NCBI RefSeq assembly: GCF_014762685.1
Contig: NZ_JABURM010000005.1
Coordinates: forward strand, 1,054,001 to 1,118,000
Origin: Gracilimonas sp.
GTDB lineage: Bacteria; Bacteroidota; Rhodothermia; Balneolales; Balneolaceae
DNA: 64,000 nt
Direction: 5' to 3'
Shown: in pieces, positions 1 through 9,742 of the stretch
Numbering within the stretch: the first letter of the stretch is position 1
Layout: each line of letters begins with the position of its first letter
Translations under genes and position numbers: made by a program
The notes under the pieces: model-generated
What the model was told of the DNA's origin: nothing
The model's database searches: none
What the model saw: only the letters and a program-made list of their open reading frames with translations

Positions 1-1
1 A

Positions 2-2377
2 GCCAAGCCACAACCTGATTTCCACGGTAATTTTAAGCTGCTACGTGAAAACATAACCCAAAACTCTGAAAAAGAACTTAATACCATTATTCTATGTGAT
101 AATGATGGTCAGCGCGACCGCTTTGAGGAATTACTCGGAGAAGCCAGTCAAGATTTTAAGTACTTATTAGCGGTAGAATCACTGCACGAAGGATTTATAT
201 ATGAGCCGGCCAAATTAGCCGTTTATACCGACCACCAGATCTTTAATCGATATCACCGTCCCAAAACAAAAAGAAGACGTTTTCACGGCGGAATTTCATT
301 TAAAGAGCTTCGTGATTTAAGTATTGGCGATTATGTAGTTCATGTTGATTACGGAATTGGGAAGTTTAGGGGGTTCAAGAAAATCAACGTAAAAAATACG
401 GAGCAGGAAGTGGTGGTGCTTCAATACAAGGATGACTCAACGCTCTATGTGAATGTAACCAGCCTGCATAAACTTCAAAAATATTCGGGCAAAGAAGGAA
501 CAGCACCACGTATCACCAAACTTGGGTCAGGCTCCTGGGCACGCAAAAAAGCCCAAACCAAGAAGAAAGTAAAAGACATAGCCAGAGAACTTATCCAATT
601 GTACGCCAAGAGAAAAGCAGAAACAGCTTACGATTTTTCTCCCGATAATGAATGGCAAACTGAATTGGATGCCAACTTTGAATATGAAGAAACACCCGAT
701 CAATTCGATGCCATTCAGGCTGTTAAAAATGACATGGAAAGTAAACACCCAATGGATCGGCTGGTTTGTGGTGATGTTGGCTTTGGTAAAACCGAAGTTG
801 CGGTTCGGGCAGCATTTAAAGCTGTATTAGACCATAAACAGGTGGCTGTTTTGGTACCCACCACTATTTTGGCCGAGCAACACGCAAAAACCTTCATGAA
901 ACGCATGGAGAAATTCCCGGTCAAAATTGAGGCCCTATCACGTTTTCGAACTGCTAAACAACAAAAAGAAGCTATTAAAAAACTAGCTGACGGGGAAGTT
1001 GATATTGTAATTGGCACCCATCGACTGCTTTCCAAGGACGTCAAATTCAAAGATCTTGGCTTAATCATCGTTGATGAAGAACAACGATTCGGGGTTTCAG
1101 CCAAAGAAAAGCTTAAAAACTTTCGCGCCTCAGTAGATGTATTGACCCTCACCGCCACACCTATTCCCAGAACGCTCCAATTCTCCCTTATGGGCGCACG
1201 CGACCTAAGTGTGATAAATACGCCACCCCCCAACCGGCAACCCGTTTATACTGAAATACACAGCTTTGATGAAGAGCTGATCCGGGATGCAATTTTGCAG
1301 GAAATCTCCAGGGGTGGACAGGTATTTTTTATTCATAACCGGGTAAAGAATATTGAAGAAACAGCAGAAATGATCCGGCGATTGGTGCCTGATATTCGGG
1401 TTCGATTTGGGCACGGACAAATGTCCGGTTCCCAGCTCGATAAAATCATCACTGATTTCTATCAACATAAATTTGATGTGCTTGTTTCTACCAATATTGT
1501 AGAAAATGGCATTGATATCGCCAATGCAAATACTATCATTATCAATCACGCTAACCATTTTGGGCTCGCTGAGTTACATCAATTACGTGGTAGAGTTGGA
1601 AGGTCTAATAGAAAAGCATTTTGTTACCTCATTACCAACCCTATTCAAACTCTGAGTACCGAGGCTCGAAAACGGTTATTAGCACTTGAGGAATTTTCTG
1701 ATTTAGGTTCAGGATTCAATATTGCCATGCGGGATCTCGATATTCGTGGAGCGGGTGACATATTGGGAGCTGAACAAAGCGGCTTTATAAATGATATCGG
1801 CTTTGATCTTTACACAAAAATTCTAAATGATGCGGTTAATGAACTCAAACAATCAGAATTTAGCGAGATGTTTGAGGATGTTGAAATTGAGGCTGAGCTT
1901 CCAGAAACTACCGTAGAATTTGATGAGACGGCCCTCCTTCCCCAAGATTATGTTTCTGACAGTGTAGAACGTTTAAACTTATATCGAAAGCTGTCACAAG
2001 CTAAAAACGAGAAGGAAATTAATGACTGGAAAGAAGAAATTGAAGATCGATTCGGCCCTATTCCTAAAGAGGCAAAGTACCTGATACAAGCCAGCAAAAT
2101 TAGGCTTTTTGCTTCTCAAAACTTCTTTACCAAAGTAACAATTCGTGCCGGAAGAATGTGGTTAGTATGCCCAAAACAAGAATCCGAAATGGGCAAAAAC
2201 TTCTATGACAGCGGTAAGTTTCAAGAAATTCTTGAAAAGCTTGAAGCAGGTAAAAAAGGTGAATTTCAGGTCATTCAAAAAAAGGATACTGTTCGATTTG
2301 TAGTACAGGAAATACCAGATATAAATACTGCTTTTGAATATCTTAAAGAATTAGCACTTAGTGAGTTACATGCTTGA
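2..2377 (+). CDS. mfd: Transcription-repair coupling factor Mfd (5' end outside window)
   Basis: ATP-dependent translocase that removes stalled RNA polymerase at DNA lesions and recruits UvrA. The frame is open from base 2, so the start lies upstream. The 791 residues seen are the C-terminal two thirds of a protein that is usually about 1100-1150 residues. In order: end of the UvrB-like region, the CarD-like RNA polymerase-interacting domain (GDYVVHVDYGIGKF near fragment residues 110-123), the Walker A motif GDVGFGKT (about 257-264), the DEEQ Walker B box (about 358-361), the TATPIPRTLQ helicase motif, and the TRCF C-terminal domain. It overlaps the start of sua5 by a few bases, so the two genes are probably cotranscribed. 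Family assignment is secure. Confidence 0.97.
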   Translation, partial: AKPQPDFHGNFKLLRENITQNSEKELNTIILCDNDGQRDRFEELLGEASQDFKYLLAVESLHEGFIYEPAKLAVYTDHQIFNRYHRPKTKRRRFHGGISFKELRDLSIGDYVVHVDYGIGKFRGFKKINVKNTEQEVVVLQYKDDSTLYVNVTSLHKLQKYSGKEGTAPRITKLGSGSWARKKAQTKKKVKDIARELIQLYAKRKAETAYDFSPDNEWQTELDANFEYEETPDQFDAIQAVKNDMESKHPMDRLVCGDVGFGKTEVAVRAAFKAVLDHKQVAVLVPTTILAEQHAKTFMKRMEKFPVKIEALSRFRTAKQQKEAIKKLADGEVDIVIGTHRLLSKDVKFKDLGLIIVDEEQRFGVSAKEKLKNFRASVDVLTLTATPIPRTLQFSLMGARDLSVINTPPPNRQPVYTEIHSFDEELIRDAILQEISRGGQVFFIHNRVKNIEETAEMIRRLVPDIRVRFGHGQMSGSQLDKIITDFYQHKFDVLVSTNIVENGIDIANANTIIINHANHFGLAELHQLRGRVGRSNRKAFCYLITNPIQTLSTEARKRLLALEEFSDLGSGFNIAMRDLDIRGAGDILGAEQSGFINDIGFDLYTKILNDAVNELKQSEFSEMFEDVEIEAELPETTVEFDETALLPQDYVSDSVERLNLYRKLSQAKNEKEINDWKEEIEDRFGPIPKEAKYLIQASKIRLFASQNFFTKVTIRAGRMWLVCPKQESEMGKNFYDSGKFQEILEKLEAGKKGEFQVIQKKDTVRFVVQEIPDINTAFEYLKELALSELHA

Positions 2378-3296
2378 CCTGACTCCATATATTAATCTTT
2401 TAAAATCCGGAGAAATAGTGGCTTTCCCCACTGAAACGGTTTACGGTTTGGGAGCAGATGCATGGAACCCGTCAGCCGTGAAAAAGGTATTTAAAGCTAA
2501 AGGGCGCCCTGCTGATAATCCGTTGATCGTTCATATCTCTAATGAAAAACAAATGGAGGATTTTGCTTCAGAAATTCCTGAATCTGCTAAAACATTAATG
2601 ACGGAGTTTTGGCCGGGCCCATTAACTTTAATTTTAAAAAAGAAACCGAAAGTACTCGACCTTATTACTGCGGGGTTGGATACCGTAGCTATACGAATGC
2701 CTGATCATAAGCTGGCATTACAGCTTATATCCTCTACAGGCCCCCTGGTGGCGCCAAGTGCCAATAAGTCGGGCCGTCCTAGCCCTACGAATCCCAAACA
2801 TATTTTGAACGATTTTGGACAAAACTTTCCTGTTCTTGATGGCGGGGCTACCGAAATAGGACTTGAGTCAACCGTGCTGGATTTAACTTCTGAAATACCT
2901 GTCATCCTTCGTCCGGGAAAAATAGGGAAAAAGGAAATTGAAGCTGTTTTGGGATCTGATGTTAACATTAACTCTACAGAGAAGAGTGATTCCCCCAAAA
3001 GCCCGGGTCAAAAATACTCGCATTACAAACCAAAAGCTTCTGTCAGATATGGGGAGATTTCCTCTATAGAAAATGACACCCTGTATCTGGTTCAAAACAC
3101 ATTTCCCGAATCAAAGAACGTCATCTCATATGACGGGAACCTAGCCTTGCTCTCAAAAGAGCTTTATGATCGATTTCGACAGGCAGATATTGAGGGGTAC
3201 TCAACCGTTTTTATTGAAAAATTAGATTTATTTCGAAAAAAATTTCCGGCTTTTTATACGGCTTTAACTAACCGAATCAGTAAGGCCGCAGATTAG
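2370..3296 (+). CDS. L-threonylcarbamoyladenylate synthase (Sua5/TsaC type)
   Basis: Makes threonylcarbamoyl-AMP from threonine, bicarbonate and ATP, the first step of t6A37 tRNA modification. The YrdC domain opens with FPTETVYGLG and shows KAKGRPADNPL and PSANKSGRPSPT, the usual nucleotide and substrate-binding motifs. A linker SPGQKYSHYKPK leads into a C-terminal Sua5 domain, so this is the long Sua5 form rather than short TsaC. I chose the ATG at 2370; an in-frame GTG at 2361 is the alternative. Both overlap the end of mfd (stop at 2375-2377), pointing to translational coupling. Confidence 0.93.
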   Translation: MLDLTPYINLLKSGEIVAFPTETVYGLGADAWNPSAVKKVFKAKGRPADNPLIVHISNEKQMEDFASEIPESAKTLMTEFWPGPLTLILKKKPKVLDLITAGLDTVAIRMPDHKLALQLISSTGPLVAPSANKSGRPSPTNPKHILNDFGQNFPVLDGGATEIGLESTVLDLTSEIPVILRPGKIGKKEIEAVLGSDVNINSTEKSDSPKSPGQKYSHYKPKASVRYGEISSIENDTLYLVQNTFPESKNVISYDGNLALLSKELYDRFRQADIEGYSTVFIEKLDLFRKKFPAFYTALTNRISKAAD

Positions 3297-3482
3297 ATAT
3301 TTTGTTTCGCAAACTCTTTTCTCCCATTCTTTTAGTCCCTTTAAAATAGCTCAGTAAAATACTCTTCGGGTTAAAAAAACAGCCTTAATAAGCGTTAAGA
3401 CAAACTTTTTTCTTATAAAACGGGAACTAAAATCTCAATTTTCTCCTTGAGTGATAGTCAATTTTAATCAAACCGACTATTC

Positions 3483-5228
3483 ATGAAGAAAGAAAACTAT
3501 TCATCAAGACTGACGCTTTTTCTTTCTCTGGTTCTCGTTTCATTTTTAACTTTTACTGCTTGCGGTAATGGTTCTAATAATAACGGAATTGGAGAAGATG
3601 GAGAGCTCAATATTATCGAAACCGCACAGGAAAATGACGATTTTTCAGTGCTAGTACAAGCCATCCAGGACGCCGGACTTACCGTGGCTTTGGAGGGAGC
3701 GGGACCTTTTACCGTATTTGCACCCACTAACGCCGCTTTTAGTGAACTCCCTGAGGGGACTTTAGATAACATTACTTCCGATCAACTTGCTGAGATACTC
3801 CAATTTCATGTGGTTGAAGGATCCATCGCTTCCGGTGATCTGTCAGCAACGCAAGATGTACCAACTTTACTCGGAGAAGAGATTTTGGTTGAGTCTGAAA
3901 GCGGAGTATTAGTAAACGGCTACTCAAATGTAACTGTCGCAGATTTGGAAGCTTCTAATGGAATTATCCATGCAATAGATGCGGTCCTGCTTCCGGAAGG
4001 TTATAGAGATGCTAATATAATTGATCAAGCTGTTGCGCTTGGTAATTTTTCTACTTTAGCTTCTGCTGTCGATCAGGTTGGGTTAACTACAACACTTAAG
4101 TATAAAGGCGATTTTACGGTATTTGCACCGACGGATGATGCTTTTGCAGCTCTTCCAGACGGCTTACTTGCCTCATTAACAAACGAGCAGATTACTGAAA
4201 TCCTGACTTATCATGTGCTTCCCGGAGAAGTTTTCTCAAATCAGCTAAGTGCTGAACAGGAAGTTGAATCACTTTCAGGCGGTGGAGTGTTTGTTACTGC
4301 TAACAATGATGGTGTATTTGTAAACGGTTCAGCATCTATTGTTGCTGCTGATGTTGATGTATCAAATGGAGTGATCCATGCCATTGATGAGGTGATCCTC
4401 CCCGATGCATATGGTACCGTTGTGGACGCCGCTTCAAAACGATACTTCTTCGAAACCCTGGTTAACGCAGTTGCTGATGCCGGATTGGCAGAAGCCCTTT
4501 CTAATCCGGACGGCACATTTACAGTGTTTGCCCCAACTGACGATGCTTTTGCTGCATTACCCGATGGCTTACTCGGTAGCTTAACAATAGATCAACTTGC
4601 TCAAATTCTGCAATACCATGTATTGCCTGTTGAAGTTGGGTCTGCTGACCTGGAAGCAACGCAAGCTGTTGGTTCATTAACAGAAGAGAATGTATTCGTT
4701 ACCGTTGATAATGGCGAAGTAACCATAAACGGATCAGCTATGGTAACAGCTGCTGATGTGTTTACAAATAATGGTGTGGTTCATGCCATTGATGCCGTTA
4801 TACTCCCTAATGAGTTCCTGAATATCGTTCAGATCGCTCAGAAAAATTATGACCTCACCACATTGGTAAGTTTAGTAGCGGATGCAGGCCTTGTCTCAAC
4901 TTTAGAAGGCGATGGGCCTTTTACTCTGTTTGCTCCAACAAATGCTGCATTTGAAGAAATAAGCAGTACCCTTGAAACACTTACTGCACAGCAAGTAGAA
5001 GAAGTATTAACGTACCATGCAGTTGCTGCTGAAGCTTTATCAGGTGATCTTAGCGATGGACAAACCATTACCACAGTTCAAGGTGAAGACATCACGGTAA
5101 ATATTGACGGAGAAGGTAATGTTACTCTTAATAACTCTGTAAATGTTGTAACTGTTGATCTGGTAGGAACAAACGGTGTAGTTCATATTATCGACGGAGT
5201 GCTTTTACCACCAAGTTATACTAACTAA
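3483..5228 (+). CDS. Secreted lipoprotein with four fasciclin (FAS1) domains
   Basis: A 581-residue protein with a lipoprotein signal peptide (hydrophobic stretch about 10-24, lipobox FTAC, lipidated Cys27), a short Asn/Gly/Glu linker, and four tandem FAS1 domains at about 43-171, 179-307, 313-442 and 447-576. Each has the FAxTxxAF motif in its first half and a NGxxHxID signature near its end. Repeats two and three share an identical FAPTDDAFAALPDGLL block, which suggests recent internal duplication. FAS1 domains are extracellular adhesion or polysaccharide-binding modules; the ligand cannot be told from sequence. It stands alone, with a 186-base gap upstream and a strong terminator downstream. 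Confidence 0.93.
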   Translation: MKKENYSSRLTLFLSLVLVSFLTFTACGNGSNNNGIGEDGELNIIETAQENDDFSVLVQAIQDAGLTVALEGAGPFTVFAPTNAAFSELPEGTLDNITSDQLAEILQFHVVEGSIASGDLSATQDVPTLLGEEILVESESGVLVNGYSNVTVADLEASNGIIHAIDAVLLPEGYRDANIIDQAVALGNFSTLASAVDQVGLTTTLKYKGDFTVFAPTDDAFAALPDGLLASLTNEQITEILTYHVLPGEVFSNQLSAEQEVESLSGGGVFVTANNDGVFVNGSASIVAADVDVSNGVIHAIDEVILPDAYGTVVDAASKRYFFETLVNAVADAGLAEALSNPDGTFTVFAPTDDAFAALPDGLLGSLTIDQLAQILQYHVLPVEVGSADLEATQAVGSLTEENVFVTVDNGEVTINGSAMVTAADVFTNNGVVHAIDAVILPNEFLNIVQIAQKNYDLTTLVSLVADAGLVSTLEGDGPFTLFAPTNAAFEEISSTLETLTAQQVEEVLTYHAVAAEALSGDLSDGQTITTVQGEDITVNIDGEGNVTLNNSVNVVTVDLVGTNGVVHIIDGVLLPPSYTN

Positions 5229-5269
5229 TTCAATCCGAATTAATTTTTAAAAAGCCCTTTACAAACTTA

Positions 5270-5298
5270 AAAAGCCTGTTCAATGCGAACAGGCTTTT
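5270..5298. terminator. Bidirectional intrinsic terminator between FAS1 and M42 genes
   Basis: A perfect 12-bp stem AAAAGCCTGTTC / GAACAGGCTTTT around the loop AATGC, flanked by A- and T-runs. It lies between two convergent genes and can serve both. Confidence 0.9.
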
Positions 5299-5318
5299 TT
5301 ATTGATATCTGCTTCCGA

Positions 5319-6404
5319 TCATTCATCCTGGAATACAGAGAAGGTTTGATCCGGATTCATCGCCAAGACCGTTTCAACCATAATCTCGATTAAATTCTCC
5401 ACATCTTTCATTGATACAACTTCCACGGGCGAATGCATATATCGTAAAGGAGTTGATAGCAATGCACTTGGAATTCCGGTTTGTTGATAGAAAATACTGT
5501 CTGTATCCGTACCGGTTCTAACACTTGTGGCTTCGTGTTGTACATCGATTTTCTTTTCCCGACAAACTTCTTCAACGAATTCTACTACTTTTGGGTGATT
5601 CGCGCCCCCGTGTTGTACAGTAGGCCCTTTACCCAGTTCAACCGTTCCGTGCTCTTTCTGATCGATTCCGGGCGTATCAGTGGCATGTGTTACGTCGGTA
5701 ACCAAAGCTACATCCGGCATAAACCGATAACTCATCATTCGGGCCCCGAACCCTCCTACCTCTTCTTGGATAGAATTCAACGCGATCACGTTTACTTTCA
5801 AATCTTTTTTCCGCTTACTTATCTTTCGCATGGCTTCTGCAATCACATATCCGCCAATTCGGTTATCCAGAGCCCGAGCAGAAAGCATATCATCATTTAA
5901 GAACTCAGTATCCGTTGCATAGGTTATAGGGTCACCAATTTGTACCAATTCCAAAGCTTCTTCTTTGCTCGAAACCCCAATATCAACATATATATCTTTC
6001 CACTCCGGCTGTTTTCCGCCTCCATTTTTTTTATCCTGAAGATGGATAGCTGTATTCCCGGTTACTCCTACAACTCGGCCTCTTTTATTGTGAATGAACA
6101 CTTTTTTGGCCCGGGCTATTGTAGAATCACTCCCTCCCAGTTTATTTATGTATACAAAACCCTGCTCGTTGATATGTTGAACCACCATTCCAATCTCATC
6201 ACAATGAGCTTCCAGCATCACGGTGGCTACATCCCCGCTCATATTTATTTTGGCTGCACAGGATCCATAGGCGTCAGTCACTACCTCATCTGCAAATTGG
6301 TCTACATATTCTTTCCAAACCTTCACGCCCTCCTTTTCATATCCTGTGGGACTCGGGGTAATCAGTAATTTTTCTAAAAAATATCTTTCGTTCTGCTTAG
6401 CCAT
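5319..6404 (-). CDS. M42 family metallopeptidase (glutamyl aminopeptidase/TET-like)
   Basis: A cytosolic dinuclear-metal aminopeptidase of the M42 family, which usually forms large tetrahedral assemblies that trim peptides. Family metal ligands are visible: His67 in EAHCDEIG, Asp180 in ALDNR, Glu214/215 in QEEVG (general base plus ligand), Asp237 in VTDVTHATD and His324 in YMHSPVE. The length of 361 residues is normal and there is no signal peptide. It reads towards the FAS1 gene and shares its terminator; it is divergent from the thioesterase gene. Confidence 0.93.
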   Translation of the reverse strand: MAKQNERYFLEKLLITPSPTGYEKEGVKVWKEYVDQFADEVVTDAYGSCAAKINMSGDVATVMLEAHCDEIGMVVQHINEQGFVYINKLGGSDSTIARAKKVFIHNKRGRVVGVTGNTAIHLQDKKNGGGKQPEWKDIYVDIGVSSKEEALELVQIGDPITYATDTEFLNDDMLSARALDNRIGGYVIAEAMRKISKRKKDLKVNVIALNSIQEEVGGFGARMMSYRFMPDVALVTDVTHATDTPGIDQKEHGTVELGKGPTVQHGGANHPKVVEFVEEVCREKKIDVQHEATSVRTGTDTDSIFYQQTGIPSALLSTPLRYMHSPVEVVSMKDVENLIEIMVETVLAMNPDQTFSVFQDE

Positions 6405-6527
6405 TAATATCTAAATTTGATTTAAATTTGATCGGTGGGAATATAACAAATATAGATTCCAGAATAAGGCTTTTAGACTTGTCATTTCCCTATATCACCC
6501 GCATCTTCTATTCAAAAAATACAGAGT

Positions 6528-6965
6528 ATGTTTAGACCAGAATATGATCCTGAACTTTTCTTTCATTGGACTAAAATTCCCGTTCGTTTTCGGGATCTAG
6601 ATCCGCTTAACCATGTTAACAACGCACTTTTCAATACCTACCTGGAGGAAGCACGAATTAGTTTTCTGGGAGAAGTCGGAAAAATGCAAAGTGAGTTTAA
6701 AGATGGGAAAACCTTTGTTTTAGTGAAATGCACTGTTGAATACTTAAAGCAGATTAAATTCCCCTCTACTGTTTTGGTTGGAACCGGAGTAGGTGAAACC
6801 GGCAATTCCAGCATTGTTGCCCTGCAGGGGCTTTACGATAAAGAATCTAAAGCTTTGCTTGGTGTTGCAGAATCTACCGGGGTATGGTTTGATATGAAAA
6901 AGCAGCGCCCAACCCGACTACCTAACATTGAGAATCTCAATGAGATGATGATTCAAATTTCTTAA
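6528..6965 (+). CDS. Hotdog-fold acyl-CoA thioesterase (4HBT type)
   Basis: A single hotdog domain of 145 residues. The N-terminal motif RFRDLDPLNHVNNA carries the Asp and the HVNN typical of the 4-hydroxybenzoyl-CoA thioesterase/YbgC-like group, followed by the long helix YLEEARISFL. It probably hydrolyses an acyl-CoA in the cytosol; the substrate cannot be inferred. The gene is monocistronic as far as can be seen. Confidence 0.88.
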   Translation: MFRPEYDPELFFHWTKIPVRFRDLDPLNHVNNALFNTYLEEARISFLGEVGKMQSEFKDGKTFVLVKCTVEYLKQIKFPSTVLVGTGVGETGNSSIVALQGLYDKESKALLGVAESTGVWFDMKKQRPTRLPNIENLNEMMIQIS

Positions 6966-7075
6966 GGGCTCAAAGTCATAATTGACAAATAAATTGAAAT
7001 CACCTACTTCATCACTCATTACTCTTCCCTTTTTAATATCTTCAAGCGGCTTTAGATAAATTTCCCTAATTAAAC

Positions 7076-8326
7076 ATGGACAAAAGCACTCGATATAAAA
7101 TTTTTAATGATCCCATACACGGATTTATCACTGTCCCAAAAGGGCCAATTTTAAAACTGATTGATCACCCTTATGTGCAAAGGTTAAGGAGAGTAAGACA
7201 ACTTGGATTAGGATATTTGGTTTTTCCGGCCGCTGAACATTCTCGTTTTTCTCATGCCCTTGGTGCTTTAGAATTAGGTCAGCGAGTATTAAATAATCTC
7301 CGAGAAAAAGACACAACCATTAGTCAACCCGAATATGATGGCACTTTGATGGCCATTTTACTACATGATGTAGGCCATGGACCGCTCTCTCATACTTTGG
7401 AACACTCTCTCATTAAAGATTTCAATCATGAGATGATGAGTTTGGCCATTATGAAAAAGCTGAATAAAGAATTTGGCGGGGCGTTAGATACGGCCATATC
7501 TATTTTTACTAATCAACATAAAAAAAAATTCCTTCACCAGCTTATTTCTTCGCAGCTAGATTTAGACCGTTTGGACTATTTAAGGCGCGACAGTTTTTTC
7601 ACCGGAGTATCTGAGGGGACTGTAGGTATTAACCGCATTCTTAAAACAATGCGGGTTTTCAAAGGAAATATTGTCATAGAAAAAAAAGGTATTTATGCCG
7701 TTGAAAATTATATCATCGCCCGAAGGTTGATGTATATGCAAGTCTACCAGCATAAAACAGTATTAAGTGCTGATTTTTTGCTTCGAAGTATTTTCAAGCG
7801 GGTTCAGGCTCTTATTGATTCGGGCCAAAAATTAAATTTTGCTTCTCCTGCTCTTGAGTTCTTCATGTTAGAACAACCTTCCGCGAAAAAGAGAATATCA
7901 AATGAAATGATTGACCGATATACTGAAATGGACGATCATGACGTATATCTTAGCATCAAACTTTGGGTAAAAGGTGAGGATAAAATACTTGCGGATTTAT
8001 GTTACAGATTTCTAAACCGGGATCTTTTCAGAACTACTTTTATTGATAAAAAACTGAATCGAGCTGAAAAGATTGAAGTTCAGAAAAAAACTAAAAAAGC
8101 CTTAAACAAACTGCGCTTACCTGTTGATGACTCTGATTTAGAATACTATCTAACCTTTGAGCAAAGTTACTCTGAAGCTTATAAATATAAAAATGAAAGC
8201 ATTTGGATATTAGAAGATGATAAAGCTGTGGAATTTTCTAAAGCAGCTGAAACAAAAAATATAATTGCTCTGACTGAACCAGTGGTGAAACATTATTGTG
8301 TCCACCTAAAAGATATTACGATTTAA
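7076..8326 (+). CDS. HD-domain phosphohydrolase (dGTPase-like, YwfO/COG1078 type)
   Basis: The protein begins with a conserved NDPIHGFITVP segment, followed by the HD metal site: HSRFSHALG (about 55-63), LLHDVGHGPLSH with His97-Asp98, and SQLDLDRLDYLRRD supplying the downstream Asp. This is the COG1078 group, whose characterised members hydrolyse dNTPs. Its 416 residues make a full-length protein. The last 11 bases overlap the end of the convergent histidine kinase gene, with no terminator between them. Confidence 0.88.
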   Translation: MDKSTRYKIFNDPIHGFITVPKGPILKLIDHPYVQRLRRVRQLGLGYLVFPAAEHSRFSHALGALELGQRVLNNLREKDTTISQPEYDGTLMAILLHDVGHGPLSHTLEHSLIKDFNHEMMSLAIMKKLNKEFGGALDTAISIFTNQHKKKFLHQLISSQLDLDRLDYLRRDSFFTGVSEGTVGINRILKTMRVFKGNIVIEKKGIYAVENYIIARRLMYMQVYQHKTVLSADFLLRSIFKRVQALIDSGQKLNFASPALEFFMLEQPSAKKRISNEMIDRYTEMDDHDVYLSIKLWVKGEDKILADLCYRFLNRDLFRTTFIDKKLNRAEKIEVQKKTKKALNKLRLPVDDSDLEYYLTFEQSYSEAYKYKNESIWILEDDKAVEFSKAAETKNIIALTEPVVKHYCVHLKDITI

Positions 8327-9497
8327 CAGAAATTTGTTTAAGTGGGGCTCTCTTAAGGTTTTTGACTGTTAACGGAAGAAATAGAGAAATTTTTTCAAAA
8401 AGCTCTTTTTCTTTAAACGGCTTTTGTATGTATTCAGAAAAACCTTTATTGATCAATTCTGATCGTGTGCCCATATGACCACCTGCCGTAATCGCAATAA
8501 TGGGTATATCTTTACCTGAGCCATTGATGTTTCGAATTTTCTCCATAGCCTCAATACCATTCATAACCGGCATTGAAATATCCATAAGTACAACATCGGG
8601 GCTATTTCCGGCATAAGAATCTAAAGCTTCCTTCCCATTTTCCGCTTCTATAATTTCAAAATCCTTCATTTCCAGCATTATTCGGGCTAATGCTCTGTTA
8701 ATAGGCAGATCATCAACTATAAGTGCTTTTAAGCTTTTTTTAGCGCTTAACTCAACCTTTGAAGCGTATTTATTTTCTTTGCTGACTGCATTACCGGCAT
8801 CTTCACCTATAGGAATCTGTAAAACAATACGAGTACCCTTTTCTTGAACACTTGTTATATCTAATGACCCATCCAAAATATGGACTAATTTTTGGCAAGT
8901 GGTAAGCCCAAGTCCGGTTCCTGTTTTTTGCTTCACATTCGCTTGCCAGAAAGGTTTAAAAACATGTTTCATGTCTTCCTCAGAAATTCCAATACCTGTA
9001 TCTTCAATCTTGAAGCAAAGTAAGCGATCACTGATTTCAGAAATAGAAATCTCTACTTTAATTTTTCCTTTCTTTGTAAATTTTATGGCATTGTTAATGA
9101 GGGAATAAAGAATTGTTTTAACTTTTTTCTCATCACCTATAAAAGTTTCTTTTACGGCTGAACCTATAGAAATCAAAAGGTCTAATTCTTTAATTCTTGC
9201 CGCAGTTTCGAACTCACTTTTAAGTTCTGCTACTAATTCATCAGTTTTGATCACATTTTCTTCAGCAAGTACATTACCCGATTCAATATTAGAAATCTCA
9301 ATGAGATCATTAACAACATCCAAAAGTTGGGTACCGCTTGCAGCTATTTTTTCAAGATGTTTTTTCTCAGACTCATCAAGATTATTGCTTTTTTCAAGCA
9401 GCTCAGAATAACCTAATATCGCACTCAAAGGCGTTCTGAGTTCATGGGATAAATGCTCGACAAGTTTCGGTAACTCGAATTCATTTTTCTTATTCAT
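8316..9497 (-). CDS. Hybrid histidine kinase without sensor domain (HisKA-HATPase-REC)
   Basis: A soluble 393-residue hybrid kinase. The N-terminus is only about 12 residues before the HisKA H-box (SHELRTPLS, His18). The HATPase has its N box around NNAIKF (135-140), DTGIG (166-170) and GTGLG (193-197). A linker leads to a C-terminal receiver with Asp262/Asp263, phospho-acceptor Asp306 and Lys359. There is no transmembrane segment, PAS or GAF domain, so the input must come from a partner protein or from within the cytosol. No separate regulator or output gene lies beside it. It is convergent with and overlaps the HD gene by 11 bases. Confidence 0.93.
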   Translation of the reverse strand: MNKKNEFELPKLVEHLSHELRTPLSAILGYSELLEKSNNLDESEKKHLEKIAASGTQLLDVVNDLIEISNIESGNVLAEENVIKTDELVAELKSEFETAARIKELDLLISIGSAVKETFIGDEKKVKTILYSLINNAIKFTKKGKIKVEISISEISDRLLCFKIEDTGIGISEEDMKHVFKPFWQANVKQKTGTGLGLTTCQKLVHILDGSLDITSVQEKGTRIVLQIPIGEDAGNAVSKENKYASKVELSAKKSLKALIVDDLPINRALARIMLEMKDFEIIEAENGKEALDSYAGNSPDVVLMDISMPVMNGIEAMEKIRNINGSGKDIPIIAITAGGHMGTRSELINKGFSEYIQKPFKEKELFEKISLFLPLTVKNLKRAPLKQISVKS

Positions 9498-9742
9498 AAC
9501 GCCGTCGCTCTTTGACTCTTAAATTTTGGCGTAGTTTGCCCGAGCTTCCTTTTATAAGCCATTACAAAACCTGTAATATTGATCCCGGTCTTTTTGTTGC
9601 GCCAACCTATTTGTTCTGTTAGTCCTTCCAATTTTGGAGTATTTACTTAACCTACGAGTAGTGTAAATGATACCCCCAAAATTATTAAATGAATAGGCGT
9701 ATTACAGGTTAATGTTTCCTAATTAATAATTGTAAATTCTGA
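9498..9742. other. Non-coding gap upstream of the hybrid kinase
   Basis: A 245-base AT-rich spacer between folA and the kinase gene, both on the minus strand. I see no open frame with coding character, no tRNA-like fold and no strong hairpin. It probably holds the kinase promoter, but no clear TAnnTTTG box stands out. Confidence 0.5.

Noticed and set aside
715-1233. A 172-codon open frame on the minus strand inside mfd
   Set aside because: It lies fully antisense to conserved helicase motifs and has no family features; it is a shadow of mfd codon use.
3483-5228. Repeats as a possible CRISPR or tandem DNA repeat
   Set aside because: The repetition is at protein-domain level (FAS1) with diverged DNA; no regular short repeat-spacer pattern exists here or elsewhere in the window.
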